Assembly (NCBI GenBank): GCA_024280855.1
Contig: JAJRPG010000084.1
Span: 62,001-126,000, forward strand
Direction of reading: 5' to 3'
Origin: Planctomycetota bacterium
Lineage (GTDB): Bacteria > Planctomycetota > Phycisphaerae > UBA1845
DNA: 64,000 nucleotides
How positions within the stretch are numbered: the stretch's first letter is position 1; the number at the start of each line of letters is the position of its first letter. Below are positions 42,605 through 52,700 of this stretch, in pieces. A program made the translations under genes and the position numbers. Below the pieces are notes generated by a model. That model ran no database searches and was not told where the DNA came from. It saw only the letters and a program-made list of their open reading frames with translations.

Positions 42605-44062
42605 ATGGGTGATGTTATCAACACCGCAGCCCTCGTTCAAAGCGGCTCGACCAGCGCAGCCGATGTCGTAAGCGCATGCTTAGGCCGCATCAAACGCCGC
42701 GATAAATCCGTGAACGCGCTGGTGAGTTACGACGATGACCGCGTCCTCGCAGACGCTGCTCGAATTGATAAAAAAAGAGCCAGCGGAAAATCGTTGGGGA
42801 AATTAGCCGGCGTCCCTGTTGTGGTGAAAGATAACATTTGCACCGAGTTTTCCCGCACCACTTGTGGCTCTAAAATCCTTGAAACATACGTCTCACAGTT
42901 CAACGCCTTCGTCGTAGACCAATTAATAAACGCAGATGCCGTGATCGTGGGTAAGGGGAACCTCGACGAATTCGCCATGGGCAGCAGCACCGAGTTCTCC
43001 TTGCATGGCGGCACGTTAAATCCGTGGGATACGAATCGCGTCCCTGGCGGTTCATCCGGCGGACCAGCCGTCGCCGTCGCCTCTCGCATGGTGTCAGCGT
43101 CTTTGGGCAGCGATACGGGGGGGTCCATTCGTCAGCCCGCCTCGTTCTGCGGCGTAGTAGGCTTGAAACCAAGTTATGGCCGAGTCTCTCGATATGGTCT
43201 GGTCGCCTATGGCAGCAGCCTCGATCAGATCGGCCCCTTCACAACAAGTGTCGATGACGCGGCACTCATGCTCGAAGTCATTGCAGGGCACGACGGACGG
43301 GACTCAACATCAGTCAATCAAGACGTCCCAACTTATTCCTCTGCATTAAATGAGCCTGTCGAGGGTAAACGCATTGGCGTATGCGCAGCCTGTTTTGCAG
43401 AAGGCTTATCCGACGACGTTCGACAGTCCGTCGAGCAAGCTATCGAAAAATTACGAGACGCCGGTTGCGAAATCGTGCCTATTGATTTACCGCATATGAA
43501 ATACGCGATAGCCTCCTATTACATGATTGCCATGGCTGAGGCGTCCAGCAACTTAGCCCGATTCGACGGCGTTCATTATGGCTATCGCACCGAACAGCCA
43601 CAGGACTTAGCTGACATGTATGCGTCGAGTCGAGGTGAGGGCTTTGGCGCTGAGGTCAAGCGCCGCATTATGATGGGAACGTATGCTTTATCGAGTGGCT
43701 ATTACGATGCGTATTACCTCAAAGCCCTCAAGGTGCGTCGGCTAATCAAAGAAGATTTCGACGCGGCATTTAAGCGTTGCGATGTGATCGCGCTGCCCGT
43801 CGCGCCAACAACCGCCTTTGCCATCGGCGAGAAAATCGACGACCCCTTAGCTATGTATCTTTCTGACATGTACACCGTATTCGCCAACTTAGCTGGCTTG
43901 TGCGCTATAAGTTTACCCTGCGGTTTTGACGCCGCAGGCTTGCCCATCGGCTGGCAACTCATGGGGCCTCCGTTTGGCGAATCGACTCTATTATCCGTAG
44001 CCCATCAGTATCAAAACATAACGGACTTTCATTTACAGACGCCAGCCTTAGCAGCTGATTAA
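42605..44062 (+). CDS. gatA: Asp/Glu-tRNA(Asn/Gln) amidotransferase subunit A
   Basis: GatA is the glutaminase of the complex. The 485-residue amidase-signature protein has the catalytic Lys in VVVKDNI, the Ser-cisSer part in PGGSSGGPAVAVA and GSDTGGSIRQPASFCG, where the nucleophile lies. LDQIGPFTTSVDDAA and MGTYALSSGYYDAYY are further family blocks. Length is normal. It lies 13 bases after gatC, in the same operon. The next frame starts 13 bases beyond its stop. Confidence 0.96.
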   Translation: MGDVINTAALVQSGSTSAADVVSACLGRIKRRDKSVNALVSYDDDRVLADAARIDKKRASGKSLGKLAGVPVVVKDNICTEFSRTTCGSKILETYVSQFNAFVVDQLINADAVIVGKGNLDEFAMGSSTEFSLHGGTLNPWDTNRVPGGSSGGPAVAVASRMVSASLGSDTGGSIRQPASFCGVVGLKPSYGRVSRYGLVAYGSSLDQIGPFTTSVDDAALMLEVIAGHDGRDSTSVNQDVPTYSSALNEPVEGKRIGVCAACFAEGLSDDVRQSVEQAIEKLRDAGCEIVPIDLPHMKYAIASYYMIAMAEASSNLARFDGVHYGYRTEQPQDLADMYASSRGEGFGAEVKRRIMMGTYALSSGYYDAYYLKALKVRRLIKEDFDAAFKRCDVIALPVAPTTAFAIGEKIDDPLAMYLSDMYTVFANLAGLCAISLPCGFDAAGLPIGWQLMGPPFGESTLLSVAHQYQNITDFHLQTPALAAD

Positions 44063-44075
44063 GCGGAATTGCCAT

Positions 44076-44849
44076 ATGTCATCAACCATCGGCTCGTTGC
44101 TTCGCGTGAACCAATCTCATACTCAGCAGATTTGTGAGAAGCAGACGTTGGAATATGGCATATGTTTTTACGCCACAAAATTTCCAAATTACGACCAAGC
44201 CAATCAGTTTCGAGAAGTGGTTCTGGATGATGATGTTTCTCTCGAAACGGTCTATCAAGAATCTCAAGCATGGTTCGCACAGCATCAGCTAACCTGCCAG
44301 CGATGGGCACCAGCTATGGGGCAAAATTGCGACAAATTGACTCCGTTTCTCGTCGAAAAAGGGTTTACACCACAAACATACAGTGCCATGCAGTTGACGC
44401 AGTGGGGCGAATTAGATGAGCATGACGAAGTTCGTATCGTTCCCGCTAGGGCGGTGCGTCAGAAATTCCGAGAGCTGGTTAGGCAAGAATCTCAAGAAGA
44501 ATCCGAATCCGCCGCCGCGTTAAGAGTGCAAGCCGAAGAATTGCGCATGGACGATACGACTTACGACGCATGTATCGCGTTAGCAGATAACAAAGCCGTG
44601 GGAAGATGTTCGTTATATCAAGTGGGTGACATCGCCTGCGTCATGGATTTTCATGTGCCCCATAGTTCGGATTCCGCTGCCATCGAAATGTCTTTATTAT
44701 CGCATGTGTTAGCGCTAGCTAAGCGATTGGTGATTGGTAACATTTGCACGCAGGTTGAATTGGAAAGTCCAAAGATGAGTTTGCTACAACGAGCCGGGTT
44801 TGAATCGCAATGCGAAATCGTCGAGTTTCACAGACACTCTCAGTTATAA
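44076..44849 (+). CDS. Acetyltransferase-like protein of unknown specificity
   Basis: This 257-residue protein has no confidently recognised signature. The pattern of predicted strands and helices, with GRCSLYQVGDIACVMDFHV and MSLLSHVLALAKRL, then LLQRAGFESQCEIVEFHR at the end, resembles the last half of a GNAT acetyltransferase, whose final strand typically reads 'LYxxxGFxxxxx'. The N-terminal half is not recognised. It follows gatA by 13 bases, and the amidohydrolase gene starts four bases after its stop, so it is probably co-transcribed with both. The GNAT call is inference. Confidence 0.5.
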   Translation: MSSTIGSLLRVNQSHTQQICEKQTLEYGICFYATKFPNYDQANQFREVVLDDDVSLETVYQESQAWFAQHQLTCQRWAPAMGQNCDKLTPFLVEKGFTPQTYSAMQLTQWGELDEHDEVRIVPARAVRQKFRELVRQESQEESESAAALRVQAEELRMDDTTYDACIALADNKAVGRCSLYQVGDIACVMDFHVPHSSDSAAIEMSLLSHVLALAKRLVIGNICTQVELESPKMSLLQRAGFESQCEIVEFHRHSQL

Positions 44850-44853
44850 TCAA

Positions 44854-46077
44854 ATGCTACTACTCGCAAAATATGTGGTTCCTGTTGATGCCCCCGTGAT
44901 TGAAAACGGTTATGTGCAAATAGAGCAGGGGCGCATTGTGTCGTTGGGCAAATCTGCCGACCGTCCTTTTGATAAAGATTCCATTGATTATGGACAAGCC
45001 GTAATTTGTCCTGGCTTCGTCAATGCCCATACCCATCTGGAACTAACTTCGCTTAAAGGGAAAGTGCCACCCACTGCCGATTTTCCCGCTTGGATTTTAC
45101 AGTTGGTTAAATTGATTCATGCCGAGCTTTCTACCAAAGAGCAGTTGCAAGCTTCAACTCAGTTAGGGATTGAGCAGTCATTAGCCGCTGGCGTAACCTG
45201 TGTCGGAGACATTACCAGAGCGCCATCATGGTCTCGGCCATGCTTAGCCAATTCTAATATCTGCGGCGTTTCTTTTGGAGAAATCATCGCCACTGGGAAA
45301 TTGCGAGATCAGTGGAATGACAAGATGTTGGCATCAATAACACCAATTCCAGATACCTCGCGCATACAAGTTGGCCTATCACCGCACGCACCTTATACGG
45401 TAGAGCCAAAAGCGTTACGGGAGTGTGCTGAAAAATCATCGGCCTTAGATTTGCCTTTATGTATTCATGTAGCTGAGACCATGGCCGAGGCTCAGTTTAC
45501 GCAACATCAATGCGGTCCGTTACAGCAATACTTAGCCGACCTTGGCATTTGGGATGACGAGGTGGAGACACTTTCATTAACGCCAATAGATTTAGCCGAG
45601 GCGACTGGATTGCTCAACGCGAGAACCATCATCGCGCATGCCAATTACGTCAGTGACGCCGACATTAATAAACTAGCCACGTCGAAAACCAGCGTAGCCT
45701 ATTGTCCAAGAACCCACGAAGCCTTTGGCCATGAGCCTCATCTATACAGAGACATGATGAGCGCGGGCGTCAACGTCGCCATAGGCACGGACAGCTTAGC
45801 TTCAAACCCATCGCTATCAATTTTAGAGGAGTTGCAACTTCTGCGACAGCGCGATGGCATTGATGCGCAGATGCTAATGGAAATGGGCACCATCAATGGC
45901 GCGAAAGCGCTAGGCCTAGGCGATCAGGTCGGTTCTTTGACACCAGGAAAATCCGCAGATGTCGCTGTCGTATCCTTATCAAATAGCCAAGAATGTCACT
46001 GGGGAGACATGTTTCGTGATGAGCCCTCTCCGGTAGCAGTTTACGCGGATGGTAAGGCCATAAACATTAAAAAATAA
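44854..46077 (+). CDS. Metal-dependent amidohydrolase/deaminase
   Basis: The 407-residue protein is a TIM-barrel amidohydrolase of the group that deaminates purine- or adenosine-like substrates. It has the metal site PGFVNAHTHLE, then HVAETMAEA, HANYV with the third ligand, and GTDSLASNPSLSILEEL holding the catalytic Asp. The flanking beta sandwich is formed by both ends (VENGYVQIEQGRIVSLG near the start). SAH or aminofutalosine deaminase activity is plausible, but substrate residues cannot be read. ATG at 44854 is chosen; the frame extends upstream into the preceding gene. Confidence 0.75.
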   Translation: MLLLAKYVVPVDAPVIENGYVQIEQGRIVSLGKSADRPFDKDSIDYGQAVICPGFVNAHTHLELTSLKGKVPPTADFPAWILQLVKLIHAELSTKEQLQASTQLGIEQSLAAGVTCVGDITRAPSWSRPCLANSNICGVSFGEIIATGKLRDQWNDKMLASITPIPDTSRIQVGLSPHAPYTVEPKALRECAEKSSALDLPLCIHVAETMAEAQFTQHQCGPLQQYLADLGIWDDEVETLSLTPIDLAEATGLLNARTIIAHANYVSDADINKLATSKTSVAYCPRTHEAFGHEPHLYRDMMSAGVNVAIGTDSLASNPSLSILEELQLLRQRDGIDAQMLMEMGTINGAKALGLGDQVGSLTPGKSADVAVVSLSNSQECHWGDMFRDEPSPVAVYADGKAINIKK

Positions 46078-46082
46078 TTCTC

Positions 46083-46110
46083 GTGACTCTAATCGCTGAT
46101 CTGGTATAAT
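46083..46110 (+). promoter_or_regulatory. Candidate promoter of the first PEP-CTERM paralogue
   Basis: GTGACT (46083-46088) and a consensus TATAAT (46105-46110) are separated by 16 bases. They lie 67 bases before the ATG at 46177. Confidence 0.45.
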
Positions 46111-46176
46111 AGTACGCGGTCTTATGGCCAAACAGTTTCTGAAGTTCTGGGGACGAACATAAAAAGGGGCCGTGTT

Positions 46177-46839
46177 ATGAGCGTGACTAATCGTAAATTC
46201 GCAATGTTGGCATTTGGACTTGTTATTGTTTGTAGCTCACATGCGAGAGCAAACTATGCCGTATCTGTAGTGGATGATGCTGGGAATGGTTCTGCATTCT
46301 GGACATTTGGTTCTACATCAAGAATAAACATTGTGCTATCTGGGAATAGTGTACACATCGCCAACGATTTTACGATTACAGTTTCTAATCCTGGTGTGAT
46401 TATAACAGATTTTTCTTGGGGCGATCCTTTTGTGACTAATGGCAGCGATGACGTAAGTGTGCCACAACTCGATGATCTGCCAGTAACTTTGACGGCTGAC
46501 ACGTTTTATACCAATGATGTCATAGATGCCAGGTTCTCAAACTTTCTCGGAACCGGTGTTTTTGGAGAAGGCACTCTGTTGTCCATTGATTTACAGTTTC
46601 CTAGTAGTAGTGATTACCATGGAAACTTCGATTTCAATGTTGCGGCGACGCCGCCTGACACAAATTTGAGATTCCTTGAGGACTTCGGCGATACAACGAT
46701 TGACGATATACGAGGATTTACGTTTATTCATATTCCTGAACCGACCTCAATAATCTTATTTGCGATAGCTGGGTTTACGACCTTGCGGCGACGCAGGAGA
46801 AATTTGAAAAATATCTTGCAGTTGCCACTCAAGCGATAA
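46177..46839 (+). CDS. PEP-CTERM sorting domain protein, paralogue 1
   Basis: This 220-residue exported protein has a signal peptide (KFAMLAFGLVIVCSSHARA) and a PEP-CTERM tail: IPEPTSIILFAIAGFTTL, then RRRRRN. Between them is a beta-rich domain of unknown function that contains DFSWGDPFVTNGSDDVSVPQ. The tail continues for 11 residues past the basic cluster (LKNILQLPLKR), longer than typical. The next gene, 69 bases downstream, is a paralogue with the same domain and similar blocks, so they arose by duplication. Confidence 0.85.
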   Translation: MSVTNRKFAMLAFGLVIVCSSHARANYAVSVVDDAGNGSAFWTFGSTSRINIVLSGNSVHIANDFTITVSNPGVIITDFSWGDPFVTNGSDDVSVPQLDDLPVTLTADTFYTNDVIDARFSNFLGTGVFGEGTLLSIDLQFPSSSDYHGNFDFNVAATPPDTNLRFLEDFGDTTIDDIRGFTFIHIPEPTSIILFAIAGFTTLRRRRRNLKNILQLPLKR

Positions 46840-46908
46840 TAGAATAATTCGCGGGCGTAAAGCCAACCTTTTCTGTTATTCTGGGGATAAAAAAAGAGGA
46901 TTCAAATC

Positions 46909-47535
46909 ATGATCTTAGCTAATCGAAAACTGGTTGCTCTGGCGATAGTGATGATGGTCGTGTGCGCTTCACAAGCGAGAGCTAATTATGTCATCTCAGT
47001 TGAAGACGATTTTGGCAATAATGGTGGCGGATTACTGCTGCCGGGATCTACGCATCGCCTAAACATTGTACTATCTGGAAGTAGTGAACATATCGCCAGC
47101 GAATTTACAGTAGTAATTTCAAGGCCTGGCTTGGTATTATCGAATTTCTCATGGGGAGACCCGTATGTTACTAACGGCGGCGATGACGTAAGCGTACCCC
47201 AAGTCACAGATTTACCGACGCTTCTTACTGCTGATACTTATGCAAGTACTTCAGCCGTTGATGCCAAGTTTTCAAATTTCCTAGGTTCAGGATTTTTTGG
47301 AACAGGTACGGTATTATCCTTCGAGTTGTTTGTTCCGAATAATGTACCATTTGCCCTTTTCGATGTGAGTGTAGGTGCTACATTTCTCAACAGTACGCCA
47401 TATTTCTTAGAGGATTTTGATGCTGTAACCATAGACGCTATCAACGGGTACTCATTTTCAATTGTCCCTGAACCGGCTTCCATCGCTATGTTTGTTGTGG
47501 CTGGGTTTGCTTATTGGCGTAAAGGACATAAATGA
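46909..47535 (+). CDS. PEP-CTERM sorting domain protein, paralogue 2
   Basis: This 208-residue protein has the same layout as the gene before it: signal peptide (LVALAIVMMVVCASQARA), a beta-rich domain with NFSWGDPYVTNGGDDVSVPQ and a PEP-CTERM tail VPEPASIAMFVVAGFAYW ending RKGHK. AAGAGG lies eight bases before the ATG. Its own weak -10-like element precedes it, so it may be transcribed separately. The function of the mature domain is unknown. Confidence 0.85.
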   Translation: MILANRKLVALAIVMMVVCASQARANYVISVEDDFGNNGGGLLLPGSTHRLNIVLSGSSEHIASEFTVVISRPGLVLSNFSWGDPYVTNGGDDVSVPQVTDLPTLLTADTYASTSAVDAKFSNFLGSGFFGTGTVLSFELFVPNNVPFALFDVSVGATFLNSTPYFLEDFDAVTIDAINGYSFSIVPEPASIAMFVVAGFAYWRKGHK

Positions 47536-47930
47536 AATTTGTTTCCATGTAGAACAATTTAATCTACGCACACTGCTAGAACACCCAAACTCTTGCTGCG
47601 ACGGGAAGAAAATGAATAAATATTTTTGGCTAACGATGTAGCTGGAGAAATGCTACATATCGAGATGAAAAAAACATGCCAGAACCCGTCCCTAATCTAC
47701 ATTATAAGTAATACTGATTTGACGCTTGTTGCCTTGGCGGGCGATACGTTGACTGCTAGTTATAAGAGAGATCAACTGAGCCTAATAGTATGCATTAATG
47801 GCTTATCCTGGAATGCCCACGAGCCGTACACACATTGCCGTAAAAACGTATTATGGATTCGATTCTCAGGACGACATATTGTTTGACCCATGTGAATTCA
47901 GGTTGAGTCAGAATCATCCGATATGTAATC
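47536..47930. other. Gene-free stretch
   Basis: No gene is supported. An 86-codon frame at 47626-47886 lacks a ribosome site and shows no family features. No clear terminator was seen after the PEP-CTERM pair. Confidence 0.3.
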
Positions 47931-48329
47931 ATGTCTATTAAACAAGCCGTATACACATGCCTTGGCGTCATCAGCGTGGCTCTTGGAACCGCCGGGATTT
48001 TTCTTCCACTGCTGCCAACGACGCCTTTTTTGCTATTGGCTACTATTCTGTTTTCGCGCGGTAATGATAGGCTTAACGATTGGCTACTCACGCACAAGCA
48101 TCTTGGCCCGTACATTCATGCTTTCCGAAACAAGAATGGGTTGACCCGCGCACAGAAAATTCGCGTGGCTACATCGTTCACTGTCATGTTCGGTGTCAGT
48201 ATGTGGTTCGTACCCTTGCTCGTCGTTAAAATTGGACTCGCAACCGGATGGATGTTTTGGATGGCCTACCTATACCAGATGAAGAATCCGACTCTGCCAG
48301 TTCAGGGGCAGTCCTGCTCCGTTGGATAA
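47931..48329 (+). CDS. DUF454 (YbaN-like) membrane protein
   Basis: The 132-residue protein has the family opening VYTCLGVISVALGTAGIFLP, then LLPTTPFLLLATILFSRG. DWLLTHKHLGPYIHAF and MWFVPLLVVKIGLATGW complete the typical pattern with three to four membrane helices. The function of this family is unknown. It starts with an ATG at 47931, and is followed 56 bases later by the zinc-ribbon gene. Confidence 0.9.
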   Translation: MSIKQAVYTCLGVISVALGTAGIFLPLLPTTPFLLLATILFSRGNDRLNDWLLTHKHLGPYIHAFRNKNGLTRAQKIRVATSFTVMFGVSMWFVPLLVVKIGLATGWMFWMAYLYQMKNPTLPVQGQSCSVG

Positions 48330-48385
48330 ACTAACAGCGACAGTTGCGGCTTCTATAAAGAAGCCGATGAAGGTATGATGGTGTT

Positions 48386-48964
48386 ATGTCAACATTGGAC
48401 ATAATGCCAGATGAGGCTATTTGCCTGGATTGCGGTTATTTGCTCAGGGGACTTCCGGGTATCGTATGTCCAGAGTGTGGACGCGCGTTTAATCCTGACG
48501 ACTCCTCGACGTATGGCTTGGCTGGGAACTCGCGCTTGCGGCGGCGAATCAGAACTGTCGCTTTGTTGATCGTTTTATCTGGGCTACTATATGCCATAGC
48601 ACCGCGTGGAATCTTGCATGGCAAAATCAATATGACATGCTCGGAATGTGGATTGTCTGATAGCGTATCACGCTGGGAATTGATACCGCCGTCGTGGCTG
48701 TCATTTCGGTATCCTGGCATAAGTCTAACTAATAGAACGCCCGCAATTGATTCGTCCACTAATAGACCATGCGGCCGACATCGATTTGATGTGCTAATTC
48801 GATTGGACCTTCGTAACAGTCAGCGGCTCACTACAACTACAACGTATATCGAAGGCGAAGGCGAAGATGTAGATTGGTTTGGCATACCGATTGCTTTCAG
48901 TACCCTGTCCGATGTAATCTACACGGCCATATCATTCAGCTACACGACAAGTGTAGGGCCTTGA
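48386..48964 (+). CDS. Planctomycete zinc-ribbon membrane protein
   Basis: This 192-residue protein opens with a zinc ribbon: CLDCGYLLRGLPG then IVCPECGRAF, giving four ligand cysteines (CxxC...CxxC). It continues with a membrane helix at about residues 55-75 (VALLIVLSGLLYAIAP), and a second ribbon half, CSECG. This 'CGYLLRGL' type is common in Phycisphaerae and relatives, and its function is unknown. After the stop at 48962-48964, a shifted frame continues to 49107 (NQEYVVVRWSGDEERTSGR and so on). It reads like protein, so the gene may carry a frameshift near 48955. This is tentative. Confidence 0.65.
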   Translation: MSTLDIMPDEAICLDCGYLLRGLPGIVCPECGRAFNPDDSSTYGLAGNSRLRRRIRTVALLIVLSGLLYAIAPRGILHGKINMTCSECGLSDSVSRWELIPPSWLSFRYPGISLTNRTPAIDSSTNRPCGRHRFDVLIRLDLRNSQRLTTTTTYIEGEGEDVDWFGIPIAFSTLSDVIYTAISFSYTTSVGP

Positions 48965-49795
48965 ATCAAGAATATGTTGTTGTGCGATGGTCCGGAGATG
49001 AAGAACGAACTTCTGGCCGCACCATTGCTGATGTAGCTTTTGTCATTCATCTTCCGAAATGCAGTAAAAATACTGTTCGCCGCGTAGGTATAACTCTTGG
49101 CCAATAATGGCCGGAGAAGCTGAGAAGGAGTCGTCTAGCATGTAACTGTACTAAAGTCCCACTTCGGCCTACACTTAAAAGACTATGTTCGGCGAGCGGC
49201 ATGAGTACGTGTCAGTCAGCTCCCGATCCTATCGTTTGCGATGGCTCGACATTCATAAAGTCCCAGAAATTTCAAAAATATTTTTTCAGGGCCGGCCTTT
49301 AACACGAGTTAGCTAATGCGTAGCTTGCGCGTCGCGGGGTGGTCGGTCGTTTCACTTTTTGCATCCAATGATCCCATTTTGCCTTAAATAATTCTTAAAG
49401 TGTCAAAAGTATGGCATTTACCATGCTTGATTATAAACTGAAAACAGCAAGAAAACAAGCCGAGAACACTGCGCAAACAATCGCCAAAACTTTCATCATG
49501 CGTGGGTGTTTGCAATCGAAGATTTTTCTTTAACCGACCGTAACATCCCCACCAAAGCCGGAAACATCGCTTGGCGACACCAGGCGGTAGCGCAGATACT
49601 CAAGCGAAATATACCGATTAGCCATGCTGGTCTTTATTGACTTCTTCAGGGCTATGAAAATATATTCGCCTTGCATTCGACGTCCGTTTGACCATTGTAG
49701 GCCACCATCAAACAGGATTTTACGGATATCGCCGGTTGAAAACGCTACGATATAAATTCATCCAAAAAGTTTATCTGCACTTGCCCATCATGATG
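48965..49795. other. 831-base region without a supported gene
   Basis: The left end may hold a frameshifted extension of the zinc-ribbon gene (to 49107). A 40-codon plus-strand frame at 49411-49533 and a 31-codon minus-strand frame near 49530-49625 are visible, with no ribosome site or family match, and are not called. No terminator was recognised at the 3' end of the surface-protein gene. Confidence 0.3.
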
Positions 49796-52700
49796 CTACT
49801 GTGTCAGTGACGTCATGAAATTGGCAACGTCTGCCATGTCTATGACACCATTATTGTCAAAGTCGAACACTACGATACAAGTGTCCTGGCAGGCTTGGTT
49901 CGCAGGGGACGGCGCGGCGTCTGGCCCGGATAGACAGTCTACCAGCGATGCATAGTCTGTAGCGTCCACGTCGCCATCCTGGTCGTAGTCGCCGCTGCCC
50001 ATACCACACAGGTCGTTAACCTGATTACTTTCGCAGTGAAGTAAGCCGGGGAAGATGTAGGCGCTACCTGCGCCAATGCCAGGACTCAATTGGTCATTAA
50101 AAATGCCTCCGACGACGGCTCGGCCTGCGTCTAAGTCTATCGAAAAGCCAAAGAAATCTCGGCCCATGGGGTTTCTCCCTTGGAATTTAGTGTCTACTGT
50201 CCACAGGCCGCCTGTACGACTGAACAAGAAGGCTGATCCTAATCGGGAGCCGTTGGGCGACGAGCTGACTATGGCTAAGTCACCTTGAATGACCACCGAC
50301 GAGCCAAACCAATTGCTAGTCAACGACTCAGGCGAGTGAATTTTTTGAGTTTGTGTAGCATCAGCCCAGCCACCAGTTGGCTTGTCGAAGAAATATGCTG
50401 AGCCAGTATTCACGCCGCCTTCGTCATCACGGTTAGCCCCGACCAAAATCGTGTTGCCCTGGATAGAAACCGAATTGCCAAAGGCATTGTCGTTTGTTTC
50501 ATCTGTGACGCTTAATTTTGCGACACGATTCCAATTCATAGTCCCACTATTGTATGTGAAAACGTGGGCAGAACCGGGTTGGGAAAATTGTGGCGCGCCG
50601 ATCAGAATGGTATCGCCCTCGATGGATACTTCCAGACCAAATGTATCAAATGAGCATCCGCAGGCTGAGCCGCCATCGTCGGTGCGAAAAAGTCTCGCAT
50701 CCAGATTCCATGTTGTTCCATCGTGTCGATATACATATGCGGTCCCTCTTTGGATGGTGCCAATGACGACTACATTTCCACTAATAGCCACCGTTTGGCC
50801 AAACCCGTGCATCGTGTTGCCGTTTATACCTCGATCCAGTGGGTCGGGTTCCAATTTTTGTTCTTCCTCCCAGACGTTAGTCGCGGCGTTACGACGGTAG
50901 ATATAAGCCGCGCCAGCCGGATTGTGTTTTCTCGCCCCCACAATGATGATTTCGGAGTCCATATCTACTGAATCTCCAAAAGAGTCTGAAGCTACGCCGT
51001 CAGAGGCGGTGATGGTTTGATCGAATGGCCAATCGCCGCCATTCTTTTTGAACAGATGGACTGAGCCAGCGTCTGCTCCGATGTCGAATAATTCGGTAGC
51101 GCCTACAGCAGCCCAGTCACCATCTATGGCTGTGCCGAATCCAAAACCAGCACCAGCTAGCGCGTCAACGGGCGGTAGACCAACTGGCCCGTTTATCGTG
51201 CATAGCGGGCCTTCGCAAAGAAAGCTTCCTGGTATGTTGACGCAGGTGTCATTCAGGTTGCAGTTGTTGCCGTTACCCTCATCTACGCATTCGTTATCGT
51301 CGTTGCAGTAAGAGCCATTGACGTGGTATCCGGCAGGGCATGCACATGTGAAACCGTCACCCACGAAACCGGCGTTACACTGGCAAGTGAAGCTGCCCAC
51401 AGTGTTGCTGCAAGTGGCGTTGAAATCGCAATTGTTGCCGCTACCTTCTCCGGCGCACTCATTGTCGTCTACGCATACACCGCCAGAAGGGTGAAATCCT
51501 GGGTCGCAGGCACAGGTGATGCCGTCGCCGGTAAAACTCGAATTGCAAGCGCAACTGAAACTTCCTACGGAATTACTACAAGTAGCGTTTATATCGCAAT
51601 TGTTTCCGCTGCCTTCTCCGAGGCACTCATCGTCATCCACGCAGACACCGCCAGCCGGGTGAAATCCTGGATCACAGGCACAAGTGAGGCCGTCTCCAGT
51701 AAAACCGGCGTTGCATGCGCAAGTGAAACTTCCCGTTGTGTTGGTGCAAGTGGCGTTAGGGTCGCAATTGTTACCGCCGCCTTCTCCCGCGCATTCGTTT
51801 GCATCGTTACATGTGGTCCCATCGCCGATGTATCCTGCGATGCATGTACATGTAAAACCGCCTATCGTATTCGTGCAAGTGGCTAGGACATCGTTGCAGT
51901 CATGTCCGATACCTTGGCCGAGGCATTCATTAAAATCAGTACAAGTTAGTCCGTCGCCGAAGTATCCCTGAGGACATACGCAAGTAAAGCTGCCATCGGT
52001 ATTGGTGCAAACGGCGTTGATGTCGCAGTTGTTTCCGCCAAGCTCGCCTGCGCATTCGTTGGCGTCGCGGCAGATACTCACAAAGGTTGCATTGTCACAA
52101 ATATATCCAGATTCCACCGCGCAGAACGAGTCGCAACCGTCGCCATCAACTAAATTGCCATCATCGCATCCTTCTCCGACCTCTGCGTTGACCAAACCGT
52201 CGCCGCAAATATCTTGGCATTCATCGGGGATTTCATCGCCCCCCGGAGGAAGCAAGTCATCGCTTGTGTTGTCAGCTATATCTATTAAATCAGGGATGCC
52301 GTTAATGTTGCAATCGGATTGGCAATCGTCTGGTATGCCATCGCCGCCGACGGGTAAGTCGTCAGTGGATGACAAGTTACCCAAGTCGCAGGAATCCAAA
52401 GCCCCGTTATTGTTGCAATCCATGCACGCAGTATCAAATGGTCCGCAGTTAGCTATGTCGCATATGTCAGGGTCGCTGTTGTTATCGCAGTCGCCCAAGC
52501 CGGTAAAAAGATAGGCGCGACCGGCATTGAATGCGGGGTTGAGTCTGTCGTCTCCTAACGCGCCAACCAATCCAGTTGTTCCACTCAAAGCTACGGCACT
52601 TCCGAAAGTGTCTTGTCCGCTAGCACCCAGGCCGGTGAATTTAGCGTCCACGGTCCATGTCCCAGCCGTTCGAATGAGCAGATACGCGGAACCAGGTGAA

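Noticed and set aside
51323-51886. A 187-codon plus-strand open frame inside the surface-protein gene, and several others nearby
   Set aside because: It is antisense to the EGF region, whose repetitive Cys-rich codons keep the other strand open. The translation is Ser/Thr/Ala/Val-rich with no ribosome site.
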